Origin: Trichomonas tenax
Taxonomy: Eukaryota; Parabasalia; Trichomonadida; Trichomonadidae
Assembly (NCBI GenBank): GCA_023091735.1
Contig: JALKBU010000196.1
Span: 1-62,586, forward strand
Reading direction: 5' to 3'
Length of the DNA stretch: 62,586 nucleotides
A program made the position numbers and the translations under genes. This document shows, piece by piece, positions 10,070-20,359 of the stretch; the first letter of the stretch is position 1; every line of letters begins with the position of its first letter. Below the pieces are notes generated by a model. It ran no database searches and was not told the DNA's origin. It was given only the letters and a program-made list of their open reading frames with translations.

Positions 10070-12853
10070 ATTTCTTTTATTTGTCGCAAATCTTTTTAAT
10101 TTTTTATCCATTGTCTCCGATCACCAATAAAAACAGAAAATATAAATATTTGAACCATGTGAAGCTTATTCTTAAAGTTACAGTGTAATTCGTCAGAAAT
10201 ATCCATATTCCTAAATATTTCTTTCTATTTTCTTAAAAACACAGTGAATTACTGATATACTATTTGTATGTGTGCTATATATTCTGTCTCCACATGTTTA
10301 TCCAATTATTTTTTTTGTTTTATTTTTCGCATAATCCGGTCGAATTTTGCAGTGAACAATGCACTCCCTGTAGTCAAAAACATACATTATGCAACTTTCT
10401 CCAATGACTTTTAGAATCAAATTTAATTCTTGCTATTTTGCATCTTTAATGATATTCTACACGCGCATTTCTGTCTTTAAACACTGGAGTGTTGTGAACG
10501 GAAATGAGAGCTCAAAAAGTGACATGTTTACATGACAGAATCAATTTTTTGACAAGTAAAATTTCGATCATAAAAAGGGGGCTGCACCTAAAATAAAAGT
10601 GTTTTAACTCTCATATTTGGGTTTTAGCGACCAAAATTGGCGAAATTATCATTACCATTATGTAAATGTTATAATAAACCATATTTTAAAAGTAGATAAG
10701 GTTAAACGTCACGTTTTTTCACAATTTATTTGACACCATTTACATTAATATAATAGTATATATGATGGTAATTATTTTTCCTTTGTTTTTATTTTTGAAT
10801 ACTTTATTTTCATTAATAAATAATTTCAGCATATTCATTGGGAGGCTATGAGTATAAGTTGGTGCATCACATTAAAAACATGTAATATGTGCACGCATCT
10901 ATGTATATTGTCGTCTCCGCAATAATTTCGTGTATTTATAAATTCAGATACTGAACAATTATTCAATTAGGAGCTTGCATTATTTGTAATATGTTACTAT
11001 GTTGTTGGTATGTGATATATCTATAATAAATATTGCTATTTACTCAATAATAAGCTGATATCAAATTGTTAATGAAAAATATGAAACGATATAATATATG
11101 TTTAACACTACAACTATGTATGGCATCATATAAGAGTTATATTTGCCCATACATGTTTGATCTGGTTCTGACCCCCAGAGTTGTTACACTTCTCCTGAAA
11201 TAAATCAAGAATTCGCTTAATCTCGATTTGTTTCTACAAGAATGAGAATCTAGAAGAAATTTAAGGTTCAAGTGGATTATTTGGTTGGCAATTACTTATT
11301 GAATCTTCAATAAGGTATGAAATCTGTCTTTAACTGCTTGCATGCATTGTATTGCACCTTAATAGTTGTGTAGTATCGAAAAATCGGAATATTTTCTACT
11401 TAAAATTGACAAACGATGCGCTCATTAACGAGGGAGTTTCACCACAATATATTTGTATTCATTGGATAGACATAAAGTATAATATATTCACACGCATATG
11501 ATGTATCATTCCATTCAATAGTTAGTTAATAGAGCTGTGCATATTTCGAGCTAGTATCGCTTTATGTTGACCGATGACAATATGACACAATGAGAGAAAC
11601 TATTTCACAATGTTATATGCAAAGACTTTTATGGTATCTACACATATATATGTTACCTTTAGATAAATATTATGATAGTTATTCTGTATTTTTATACGAT
11701 AGGTGACATTTGATATTAAATTTGTCACTGATTTTGCCAATATGCATATTGTATTACGCATTACAACTTACTATAACATAATGCTATGTGTGCGTATATT
11801 TATTATGCACACTTTAGTTGTGGAGATATTAAACATGCGCTCAAAGATACATGTTTCTAGGATCATCTATTAATTTATATTTCATCTCTTTGATATATCA
11901 TATATATTTGATTGTAATTTATCTATATATTTGCATATTTATCTTTTTTGCATCACATATAAAAAGTTATCTCGGTCATAGTTTGTTCGAGCGCAAAATG
12001 ATTTGATTTGATTGTAAAAAAGTATTTAAGATGAGTTATAACTATGTAAGTTTAGCATTATACTGATAAAGATCAATTGAAATCTGTATTTAAAGTTTGA
12101 ATGCAAATATCTTCATAATGCAAATTTGATATTAAATTTTTTTGAAAATGCAGCTATTTTTGTATTTAGGGGATCATTTCCGTTCACTGCAGCATAAAAT
12201 ATTTTAATTTTGATATCTGGCAAAAATTGAAACCTCACCCCTGTTTTTTGGTATATAATTTACATGTCAATAACAATAAATCTGCCACGTAAACGTGTCA
12301 CCTTTTGAGTTCACTACATTTAAACACTGGAGTTTACGAGAAAACCATGAGTTCTAGATCTTCAATTTATAATTCTCTTACGAGATCACGTAAAAACGGT
12401 GTCAATGCACTGTAAATGCCTTGGATAGGCTATTTCTGGATTAATGCATGTTAATGAAAATTATCTTCAAAAAATTGTGTTATACCTGTTGCGTACCAGG
12501 AAGCCATACGTGTTGCACGAGCAAATGACCATGCATTCACAAAATCTCTTCAGAAACATAAATTTAACGCACTTTGATAGAACTCAGTCAATATTATTTT
12601 CACAACGTTATGATATCGTAAAATTACATTAAAAGGACTATGCAAACATATATCAAAGTCTTTGGTGTGAAAAACACAATGTTTGTATAATAATTTCGAA
12701 AGTAAAAGATTCTTTTGAAAATTTTCCACAATTCACTGCGGATATATGTTTTTATATTGTTTTAGAATATGATTTTCAAGTGTTCGGGTTTCAATTCGAA
12801 AATTATGACCCAATAACTTCTCAACTAAATTCAAAGCGAATCGTTTTTGCTGA
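10070..12853. other. 2.8-kb gene-less AT-rich region with paired repeats
   Basis: No ORF with coding character in either strand. Two related blocks lie at 10476-10560 and 12174-12333. They share a 15-nt direct repeat, TTTAAACACTGGAGT (10476-10490 and 12319-12333). A 14-nt inverted repeat is GTGAACGGAAATGA at 10494-10507 with its complement at 12174-12187. A 29-nt inverted match (25 of 29 identical) lies at 10511-10539 and 12281-12309 and contains TGNCANGTAAA-type motifs. The enclosed 1.6 kb is AT-rich, without recognisable coding sequence or RNA. It could be the body of a decayed element, an untranslated transcript, or a pair of facing promoters. Confidence 0.55.
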
Positions 12854-13351
12854 ATGTTCCGCAGAAACAACAACTATGGCGGCTACATGAATCTCCTCAG
12901 TGACTGCCGCTGCTATGTTAGAATAGACGCAGCTGATACTGGCTCATTCCCAGGATTAAACGCAAAATCTGAATTAGTTGCAAGAGTTGGTCCAAGACAA
13001 AGCTTCATGGGTTACGCCTTTGACTTCCCAGTGAAAGAACACCCAAGCCATGTCTGGGACTTCAAATACAACGATGCACACAGGTCTTCGATCGTTATTG
13101 TTATATTCAAGAAGAGAATCTTCAGTGGTGATGAAGAAATAGGTGAAATCATACTAAAATTGGGCTCTTATGAACCAAACTCCGTAGTTACAAAGGAATA
13201 CACATTCAAATCACCAAATTCGAAATTAATTCCAGCTCGTGTAAGAATTAGCATTCGCTTATACGAGAATGGCGATCCAGCATTCTCTGCTCCACAATGT
13301 GGTAAGGTCCTTTCTAACCCAGAGATTCCACATTCTTCAACATATTTTTAA
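12854..13351 (+). CDS. Small C2-like domain protein
   Basis: A 165-residue protein predicted to be a single beta-sandwich. The order of strand-like segments (CRCYVRIDAAD, then SELVARVGP, HVWDFKYND, SSIVIVIFKKRIFSGDEEIG, EIILKLGSY and a final ARVRISIRLYENG) matches a C2 domain, in which W-x-F-x-F precedes the strand carrying the edge loop. The usual set of five calcium-binding aspartates is not evident, so calcium binding is doubtful. The family (small stand-alone C2-like proteins) is common in trichomonads and would act at membranes or in protein contacts. The first ATG is used. The 570 nt before it hold no gene; the nearest promoter-type motifs are at 12259-12300. Confidence 0.6.
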   Translation: MFRRNNNYGGYMNLLSDCRCYVRIDAADTGSFPGLNAKSELVARVGPRQSFMGYAFDFPVKEHPSHVWDFKYNDAHRSSIVIVIFKKRIFSGDEEIGEIILKLGSYEPNSVVTKEYTFKSPNSKLIPARVRISIRLYENGDPAFSAPQCGKVLSNPEIPHSSTYF

Positions 13352-13739
13352 TTTCGGCTTCTAATAATCAGACTCTAACATAACACCAAATATATATGTT
13401 TTTGTCAATTATTAAATATTTCTTTCATTAACTTCACATGCTTATTAAATCATCATCACATCAAAAATAAACTTATTTCCTCCAACAGCTTTTCATCAAA
13501 ATACTGAATCATCAATCATGAATCAACTGTAATCAATCATTCCAACACACAGTATACATTGAATAGAACATAATCATTAACATTATTTTATTGTTTCTCA
13601 ATGAAACCACAAAGAAAATCGCAAATATATTTAACATCAAAAAAGTTATATTCTTTGTAACAATAGTTAGAGAAACAGTGTTATTTAACATTATTACTGA
13701 CATAATATATATTTAATATCATATAACAAAAACAAAATA
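13352..13739. other. Convergent 3' spacer
   Basis: AT-rich region between the 3' ends of the C2-like gene and the Med13 gene. It holds CCAACACACAG at about 13545, which resembles a trichomonad 3' splice site, but no upstream GTATGT or split ORF is present. I see no gene. Confidence 0.5.
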
Positions 13740-16058
13740 TTAGAAATTCAAGCATTTTGGAGGCAAGAAACTAAGTGGAGATAAATCGTTCATATCTGGA
13801 TAACATCCTTTCATCAAACCAACCATATGTGGTGGGAATGAAGTCGTTCGTTTAGACAATCCTGGCTTAATAGAAACCCAAGATAAATCTAAAAAGTTCT
13901 TCGCAATAGATTTAAGTTTGTCGAGAGTGCCGCCATAAATGGAAAGCTTATAAGACTCAAGAGTGCTTGATATTACAAGAACAGTGTGATCTGGCTTGAC
14001 ACCAGAATAGTTGTAAATGTTCTCTGATATCTCAAGAATACCATCATTCATCAATTCATCTGTCACTTGAATATCTGTCATTGGGAAGAAAGATAGAATT
14101 GAACAACTCAATCCAGCCATTTCTGCTTGAATCCTTTCAAGAATTTGAGGAGGAAGACTCTCAGTGAAAAGCGTAATGACTGTTTCAATAGAAGGAACAT
14201 TCAAAATAGAAGGAATTCCATTGGCGTAGTTTTTGATGGAATCGAAATTCTCGATTGTTTCTATTTTAAGCATTTGACACTCGTGATCTGAATAGACAAC
14301 GACATGGTTACGCATGTCGAGGCCTACGTGTAAAACAAACTGTTCCATTGTGTTTAATATATAAGGCGGCTGATATCTCATGTTAAAGAACAAGTTATTG
14401 GCAGGTGATTTGTTTTTATCCATTTTTGCTGTAATTTCAAAAGATCCATATGGCTCTGTGCGGAGTTCTCTGACTTTCGAGTATATTTGGAAACACATAG
14501 CATCAATATCATTAGAATTAGGCGAAAGAATCCAACTTGGACGCAAAAATACTGAATATCCTCGAATGTTATTTTCAAAGTTCGAATCAGAAACTATAAA
14601 GATAACGTATTTGTTGTGAACGAAGTCGAGAATTGTATTTCCTTGAAGATATTTTGCAATAGCAATTTCCAAAGAATCATTTCCTGAAGGAGTATTTAAC
14701 TCTTCTGGCTTGTTCGCTGATGTTAATTTACCTAATCTGTATTTGATGTATGATGAAGAAATCATGTGAATGTAATCGAAAATTTGTAACTTGTATTGAT
14801 CGTTCTCGCAAAATACTATGTAATGGAGATCCTTTGGACCAGAAAGAGGGCCTCTTCGATTCTCAATCCAATTATCAAAAACACTATCCGCGGAAATAGT
14901 TCTAACTGTATCATCTTCAACAAGCTTCAAGTATGGAGGATTAAAAGGCTCAAAACTGAACTCGTTGTCGAAAATTATATTTGGTAATTGAATTCCGATT
15001 TTTGGTGATGGGAAACCGAAATTTAAATCAACTGCTGATATTGTTATTGTATGGCGCATTAATGAATTGAATTTTGCTGGATAATATTGTTTTCCGGAAT
15101 ATTTTCTAATAACATTTCTTATTTCAGGCGATTGACACTGATCAAACAGTATCATATCGACAGTATATGGCCCATCTTCTAAATACGTTTGATTTTGATT
15201 CAACAATGAATTTGTTGTATCATCATTAACAATGAAGTTTGCTTGGTAAAAGTCTTTGAAATTCGTAGGAGTAAATGAAAATGTCTGAATTGGAGCGAAC
15301 TCACTTGAATAATGATAAGTTGATGAAGATCTTTTAATCGTGTGTTTCGATTCTATAAAATTCTTCGAAAATTTAGTAAGTACGATGAAATCTGTCTTTG
15401 GAATCTTGTAGGTTATAAAATTTCCATCGGAATTTTGTATTGTGAAAGAATCTGCCGAAACAGAAACAATATTAAATGGGAGTTCGTTTGGAGATATAAG
15501 AAGCGATGTTCCTACTTGAACGAGCTCTATTGCATTTGCAATACTCGATTCATCGATGTTTGTTATAAATCTGACTCCGATTTGGCCATTATGAAGCACA
15601 GGCACGGGTTTGAAGTAGAAAGGTTCGAACAAAACAGGATCTTCTTCAATAAAAAGGAAAGAAGTAAAATAATGTGGCGATAAATCTTGAAATTGATATA
15701 AATAATACGAAGTTAATGCTTTTTGGAATATGTTAACGATCTCTTTGTCGTACATCGTATTTAGATCCCATTCTATCATTTGAGATTTCGACCAAAATGG
15801 AATTTCGAGCTTTTGAAAGTTGTTATATAGATCGAAAACAACACAAACCGGTCTTGATTCTATCTGTGGGAAATATTTTAGTGGAGTATCGTGAAAAAAC
15901 GCAGGAGAATTTTGATAAGAAAGTTGATGAGCAAGAATATCCATTCTAAGTGCAATATCTTCAAGTGTTGCTTCCGAACTCTCAATTTCAGTATAAATCT
16001 GGTAAATATTTATGCGTTGATTATCGAAAATTTTGAGATTCCACTTAGCTCTGCTCAT
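13740..16058 (-). CDS. Mediator complex subunit 13 (CDK8 module)
   Basis: A 772-residue protein that I identify as a reduced Med13, the subunit that links the CDK8/cyclin C kinase module to core Mediator in the nucleus. Two conserved signatures support this. At residues about 393-430, W-x-x-x-RRGPLSGPKDLHYIVFC is the MID/PIWI-like core signature ('RGPLSGPKD.YYIV'), followed by a helix ending YIKYRLGKL. At residues about 718-745, LSWVSIKPGLSKRTTSFPPHM matches the C-terminal 'LSWL...P...R.S.LP.H' motif of Med13. The N-terminus (LKIFDNQRINIYQIYTE) is also compatible. Metazoan Med13 is over 2000 residues, so the long disordered middle has been lost. The start is the ATG at 16058; four TGNCANGTAAA motifs lie 34-123 nt upstream. 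Confidence 0.75.
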   Translation of the reverse strand: MSRAKWNLKIFDNQRINIYQIYTEIESSEATLEDIALRMDILAHQLSYQNSPAFFHDTPLKYFPQIESRPVCVVFDLYNNFQKLEIPFWSKSQMIEWDLNTMYDKEIVNIFQKALTSYYLYQFQDLSPHYFTSFLFIEEDPVLFEPFYFKPVPVLHNGQIGVRFITNIDESSIANAIELVQVGTSLLISPNELPFNIVSVSADSFTIQNSDGNFITYKIPKTDFIVLTKFSKNFIESKHTIKRSSSTYHYSSEFAPIQTFSFTPTNFKDFYQANFIVNDDTTNSLLNQNQTYLEDGPYTVDMILFDQCQSPEIRNVIRKYSGKQYYPAKFNSLMRHTITISAVDLNFGFPSPKIGIQLPNIIFDNEFSFEPFNPPYLKLVEDDTVRTISADSVFDNWIENRRGPLSGPKDLHYIVFCENDQYKLQIFDYIHMISSSYIKYRLGKLTSANKPEELNTPSGNDSLEIAIAKYLQGNTILDFVHNKYVIFIVSDSNFENNIRGYSVFLRPSWILSPNSNDIDAMCFQIYSKVRELRTEPYGSFEITAKMDKNKSPANNLFFNMRYQPPYILNTMEQFVLHVGLDMRNHVVVYSDHECQMLKIETIENFDSIKNYANGIPSILNVPSIETVITLFTESLPPQILERIQAEMAGLSCSILSFFPMTDIQVTDELMNDGILEISENIYNYSGVKPDHTVLVISSTLESYKLSIYGGTLDKLKSIAKNFLDLSWVSIKPGLSKRTTSFPPHMVGLMKGCYPDMNDLSPLSFLPPKCLNF

Positions 16059-16080
16059 CAACGATAATAGATTATTTTTT

Positions 16081-16181
16081 CACAAAGGTATTTTACGTGA
16101 CAGAATATCTTTTACATGTCAAATAAGATTAAACTGATAAAAATAATTTACTTGGCAGATTTATAATCTTTTACATGACAA
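16081..16181 (-). promoter_or_regulatory. Cluster of four TGNCANGTAAA motifs upstream of Med13
   Basis: On the plus strand the copies begin at 16092 (TTTACGTGACA), 16111 (TTTACATGTCA), 16147 (TTTACTTGGCA) and 16170 (TTTACATGACA). All four are oriented toward the minus-strand Med13 start at 16058. Spacings are 19, 36 and 23 nt. Function as a promoter is inferred from position and recurrence at other genes. Confidence 0.6.
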
Positions 16182-16461
16182 ATGTTTAATTTCTTTAAAT
16201 GATTAGGAATTCGATTGTTAGATTCGATTCAAAACAATTTTAAGTAAGTATATTGGCAAACACTATAAGGCGAATGTTTTTATCTAAATAATGTTGAAAT
16301 ATTTTCCATCTTTATATGTCATGAAAAAACACAGCACCAAAGCGAAATTTGAGCCTCTTGGAAATTTGGGCGTCAAGTTTAAAAGGCTATAATTAAGGAA
16401 TAGTATCGATTGGTATATCTTTTTCTGTATGAAACCAGAGCATTAAGGTATTGCAATCATT
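16182..16461. other. Divergent spacer between Med13 and the GCP3-like gene
   Basis: AT-rich, about 400 nt in all between the divergent starts. The four motifs described separately lie on the Med13 side. No motif of that kind is near the GCP start. Confidence 0.5.
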
Positions 16462-18669
16462 ATGGTGTCACTTTTGAGTGCACGTTTAAAAATGCTTCCT
16501 ACTGAGCGACAGCGACTTCTGGATTCGCTTGCATCAAGCATTTTGGAGACAGATGACCCAGAAATCATTGACAACGCGCAAATGACAGCTTATTTTTTGA
16601 TAAATAGCCAAACAATATCGAAGAAGCCACAAAGTTACGAAACATGGTATAACAAATGGAAAAACAGCATTAATCCAGAATATAGAACCAATTTACGACA
16701 GTTTAAGGAAGTTTTCGCCAACAAGGAGCTCAAAATCTTTGATCTTCTTGATTCTTTGATGTCATCGAGAATACACATCGTTTCCACTGTCAAAAACAGT
16801 ACAATAAAGAAGATGGTTGTGCATTTACGCGATCCAATTCCTGATATGATTTTAGTTCAAGAATTAAAGAAACTTCTTTTAGGAATCGAGAGTAAAATTC
16901 TCAAATTCGACTCTAATGACAAATTGGAATGTGAGAAATATACAATTCAGCACCAAAACTCGTCATTAAATTACATCACAAGATTAATCAAATTACTCAA
17001 CGAAACACGATCAACAGAGCAATATTTTAAAGGAAACATTGGAAAAAACATGCGAGAAATCATAAACAAAGAGTATAACATAGTTATTGAAGAAATTGAA
17101 AAAATTGATTCTAACAAAACATCACTTTTAAGCTTCACCACACAATTATCTGGCAGTATTTTCGAGAGGATACACGCCCAAGCTATGCTGTGTTATGCTG
17201 TTTCACAGAACATTCGTCCATCAATATTAAACACAATTTCGTTGTGCCAAAAACATGGAAATCCTAATGCTTTGAATCTCGGATCAAAACTAATAGATGC
17301 TGGTATAGAAAAACTTCTTATTTATATCAGAGATTGGGTAGTTTTTGGCGTATTAAATGATCCTGATAAAGAGTTCTTTGTTCGAAAGCACATCGGAAAA
17401 ATCAACTCAAGAAATTGGTGGCCAAACAAATATACTCTTGTAGAAGACTTAATACCAATGTTTTTAAGTGACAAGAACATGGTCAGAAAGATATTGAATG
17501 CTGGCAGAGCAAGAAATTTCGTCATGAAATATAGAGACAGCTGCATTAAGTACATCGATAACTTTGGATCGACATCGCCATTCGCAATCAACTTAACACA
17601 GCCAAAAGAGAAACAAACGAATAACAATGAATGGGTTGGACCCCCTTTCGAGCTTTCCATGGTCCAATTGTTTTATCAGGATGCGGTTAACTCTATGAGA
17701 TATATGACGCTCGATATTGTTTGGATTCCTGGACACTTGAGGACTTTAGTTGACTTCATTTTATTCAGACGCGGAGACTTCGCACGCGCTCTTTTTAATA
17801 ACTTTAATGATACTGAGGATGGAGATTCCGCTGCTTTGTTTGTGAAATCAATGAAAGACACAACGCCAATGGGAACAACATACATCAATCCTGTATCACA
17901 CGAATTGTTACACGACAGAGTTGATCTCAAAGAGAAATGGACTCAACAGCCAACAGTTGATGAAGTCAAATTAGTTTACTTAACAAATGCTCCAATTGAT
18001 ATATTCTTGACACCAGAAGTTCTTTCCAAGTATTACGACGTTAGTAACTTTATTTGGAAGTTAAAAGTTTCGGAGTTCAGACTCAGCAATGATTGGCACG
18101 ATTCAAAGAAATTAGAGCTCTTAGAATTGATCGGTTTCGAGCATTCCACGTACAGATTAATGAACTCTGTAAGACACTTCATGCTCGCCACAGCAACAGG
18201 TTTAATAGAGTATCTTTGCACAGATATTATCATGGTCAATTTCTCGAAGATGCTTGCTGAGCTCAAGAAGTCTGAAGACTTCGATGATATGCTGAAGCTT
18301 CATGCAGACTTCTTGGATTATATCTGCGAGCATAGCTTCCAAACACCGAAGCATATTAAGATCTTGAAGATCATTATCTCGATCAATGAATATGTTTCGA
18401 TATTCCATGATATTATGGCTGAAATTGAAGCATGTTATCAAAGAGTTATCAAATACTCAAGAAAGAAGAAGAGATGGACAAAGAAAGATCATCCATTCAT
18501 CAAGAAACAACAAGATCTCTTTAAAGATATCAAATCAAGGATCACAAAGATCAATGAAGACTTTACTGCATTACTCAGAAAGTTCTACACGATGATTCAG
18601 GATGAGAAAGATAAAGAAATGCAGTTCCTTCAAATGCGCCTCAGAAGAATTTGCATCAATATCTGCTAA
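16462..18669 (+). CDS. Gamma-tubulin complex component, GCP3-like (Spc98/GCP family)
   Basis: A 735-residue Spc97/Spc98-family protein, which nucleates microtubules by presenting gamma-tubulin at basal bodies and spindle poles. The GRIP1 signature is at residues about 288-310: LIYIRDWVVFGVLNDPDKEF, with NWWPNKYTL and IPMF following. The GRIP2 (gamma-tubulin binding) half starts near 410: DIVWIPGHLRTLVDFILFRR, GDFARALF, then VYLTNAPIDIFLTPEVLSKY and NFIWKLKVSEFRL. The C-terminal helices (MLKLHADFLDYICEH) are typical of the family. The W-x-x-KYTL-x-x-x-x-IP order looks closer to GCP3 than GCP2, but that distinction is tentative. Compared with human GCP3 (about 900 residues), the N-terminal extension is absent. 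A second family member lies at 54367-56493. Confidence 0.85.
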   Translation: MVSLLSARLKMLPTERQRLLDSLASSILETDDPEIIDNAQMTAYFLINSQTISKKPQSYETWYNKWKNSINPEYRTNLRQFKEVFANKELKIFDLLDSLMSSRIHIVSTVKNSTIKKMVVHLRDPIPDMILVQELKKLLLGIESKILKFDSNDKLECEKYTIQHQNSSLNYITRLIKLLNETRSTEQYFKGNIGKNMREIINKEYNIVIEEIEKIDSNKTSLLSFTTQLSGSIFERIHAQAMLCYAVSQNIRPSILNTISLCQKHGNPNALNLGSKLIDAGIEKLLIYIRDWVVFGVLNDPDKEFFVRKHIGKINSRNWWPNKYTLVEDLIPMFLSDKNMVRKILNAGRARNFVMKYRDSCIKYIDNFGSTSPFAINLTQPKEKQTNNNEWVGPPFELSMVQLFYQDAVNSMRYMTLDIVWIPGHLRTLVDFILFRRGDFARALFNNFNDTEDGDSAALFVKSMKDTTPMGTTYINPVSHELLHDRVDLKEKWTQQPTVDEVKLVYLTNAPIDIFLTPEVLSKYYDVSNFIWKLKVSEFRLSNDWHDSKKLELLELIGFEHSTYRLMNSVRHFMLATATGLIEYLCTDIIMVNFSKMLAELKKSEDFDDMLKLHADFLDYICEHSFQTPKHIKILKIIISINEYVSIFHDIMAEIEACYQRVIKYSRKKKRWTKKDHPFIKKQQDLFKDIKSRITKINEDFTALLRKFYTMIQDEKDKEMQFLQMRLRRICINIC

Positions 18670-19097
18670 TTGTTATTATATTTATTTGTTTGATTTATTT
18701 ATAAATTCTGATTTTGTTCATATCTATTTCTTCTTTAATTTCTTATCTTTCTCCCACAGAATACAGCTTTTTTTTAGAAGATTAAGATTAATTTTTCGAA
18801 GAATGTTATGTATTTCATTCATAATGTATTGATTGATTGCACAGAGAAAAAGCGATTATTAAGTAATGGTCAACAAGAAAATATTGACCCTATAAAATAA
18901 ATCCAGAATTTGCATAAATAGCTTCAGCAATGATATGCTGGACCTTTGGATGACATATTATTGTTATTAGAGAGCTATACTCATTAATGAACATAATTTC
19001 TTTTTAATTTCCAAGAAAACTGATCAATATTTTTCAATCAATGCATATTTGTAGTGTGCAATGTTTGAATCTATGTGAAACAAATAATTTTTCTTTG
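18670..19097. other. Spacer after the GCP3-like gene
   Basis: AT-rich. Includes a 3' flank and a short leader. No gene or structured RNA recognised. Confidence 0.5.
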
Positions 19098-19547
19098 ATG
19101 GCGTTTATTCAAAATGTCAAAAATTTAGTGATGCAGTCATCACAACTGATACCAGAAGAACGAACGATGTATGCGTCACAGCTCGAATATATAACAGCAA
19201 AAACGAACGAAATCGAAGACTTATCGAAAACATCGTATTTAATAAACACGCAATTTGACTCCATTGAGCGCCAATTGAAAACACTCGAGACAAATATTCA
19301 AAATGGAACAAATATTTACACTCAAATCAACTCTTCGATTGACAGATTAAATTCTATTCTTCGTGGTTATGATGTCGTTGTTGAATCAACAAATAACACA
19401 TGGGAGAAGCTTGAAAAGGTCGAAAATTTAATTCAAGAAGTTGAAACAAAGAAATCTGAATATGAAAAATTAATACATAAAGAAACAACAGAAAATAACG
19501 ACAAGGACGCTACGAATGATGAAGGTTGTGTAGATCTTCCTGTTTAA
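19098..19547 (+). CDS. Small coiled-coil protein, unknown
   Basis: A 149-residue mostly helical protein (MAFIQNVKNLVMQSSQLIPE). I prefer the ATG at 19098; the upstream ATG at 19041 adds a Cys-rich leader that looks noncoding. Heptad-like segments run from about residue 20 to 125 (FDSIERQLKTLETNIQ, WEKLEKVENLIQEVETKKSE), ending in an acidic Asn/Asp-rich tail. The size and single coiled coil would fit a BLOC-1/BORC-type or kinetochore-type subunit, but I recognise no diagnostic motif. Confidence 0.6.
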   Translation: MAFIQNVKNLVMQSSQLIPEERTMYASQLEYITAKTNEIEDLSKTSYLINTQFDSIERQLKTLETNIQNGTNIYTQINSSIDRLNSILRGYDVVVESTNNTWEKLEKVENLIQEVETKKSEYEKLIHKETTENNDKDATNDEGCVDLPV

Positions 19548-19685
19548 AAACTGTTTGATTGCGATAGATAATAAATGTTTTATTATTTTTTATGAAATAA
19601 CTAATATCAATAGCATGAATATATTTATAAACATATGGCACCGCCATTACTCACTAACACTTTAACAAAACAACAAATATATAAA

Positions 19686-20147
19686 TCAAATCAAATTTTC
19701 GTCATCTTCTTCCTCTGCACCCTGTGTTTCCACTTGACGGAGTTTCGAAAGTTTCTGCGCAACTGATCTAAGCGTTGCTTGTTCTTTGGCTGTTGGTGCT
19801 TGAGCGATAGGTTTGACTTTCTTTATTGGATCCTTCTTATTGCTCTTTGGCATATTCAGTGATGCGAGGAAATAGTCCGCTTCGTCGAGATTTACATGTC
19901 CACTTAAAATATCATCGGAAGAACTTTCATCAGCTGATTCCTCTGGTCTCGTTTTGAGTTGGATTTTCAATCCTTGTTCTGATGGAAGCTTCATATCGTT
20001 CCAGTAAGATTCATCATCTTCACTTGTCGAATTTGGATTTGCAAAGGGGTCCGAAAAATGCTTTTTTGACTTCAGTTGTTCCTCAAAATAATGACGCATT
20101 TGGATTTTTCGTTTTACTGTATTTTTCTTGCCCAATTTAGAGGACAT
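19686..20147 (-). CDS. Small charged protein, unknown (nuclear-like)
   Basis: A 153-residue protein with a very basic N-terminus (MSSKLGKKNTVKRKIQMRHY) that could be a nuclear localisation signal. It then has Ser/Asp/Glu-rich middle segments (ADESSSDDILSGHVNLDEAD), a Lys-rich stretch and an acidic end (EEEDDENLI). Low complexity limits assignment. The composition would fit a ribosome-biogenesis or chromatin factor, but no domain is visible. Motifs TGACATGTAAA and TGACACATAAA (minus-strand sense) lie at 20200-20231, about 55-85 nt upstream of the ATG. Confidence 0.6.
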   Translation of the reverse strand: MSSKLGKKNTVKRKIQMRHYFEEQLKSKKHFSDPFANPNSTSEDDESYWNDMKLPSEQGLKIQLKTRPEESADESSSDDILSGHVNLDEADYFLASLNMPKSNKKDPIKKVKPIAQAPTAKEQATLRSVAQKLSKLRQVETQGAEEEDDENLI

Positions 20148-20359
20148 TAGATTTTAATGTACGTTAAGCTTTACAAAATTACCAAAAACTGACTTAAAAA
20201 TTTTATGTGTCAAAAATATTTTACATGTCAATTATCATCTTTGCGATTTTAGAATTTTCTAATTCGGTATTAAGCTATTGGACTATAATTATAATTTTGA
20301 ACATTCGTTAAGGTGATGTGATTTATATAACATAAAAACAAACAACATTTATTCGAATA

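Noticed and set aside
13541..13556. CCAACACACAG as a trichomonad 3' splice site
   Set aside because: It lies in a convergent 3' spacer with no matching donor and no ORF to join.
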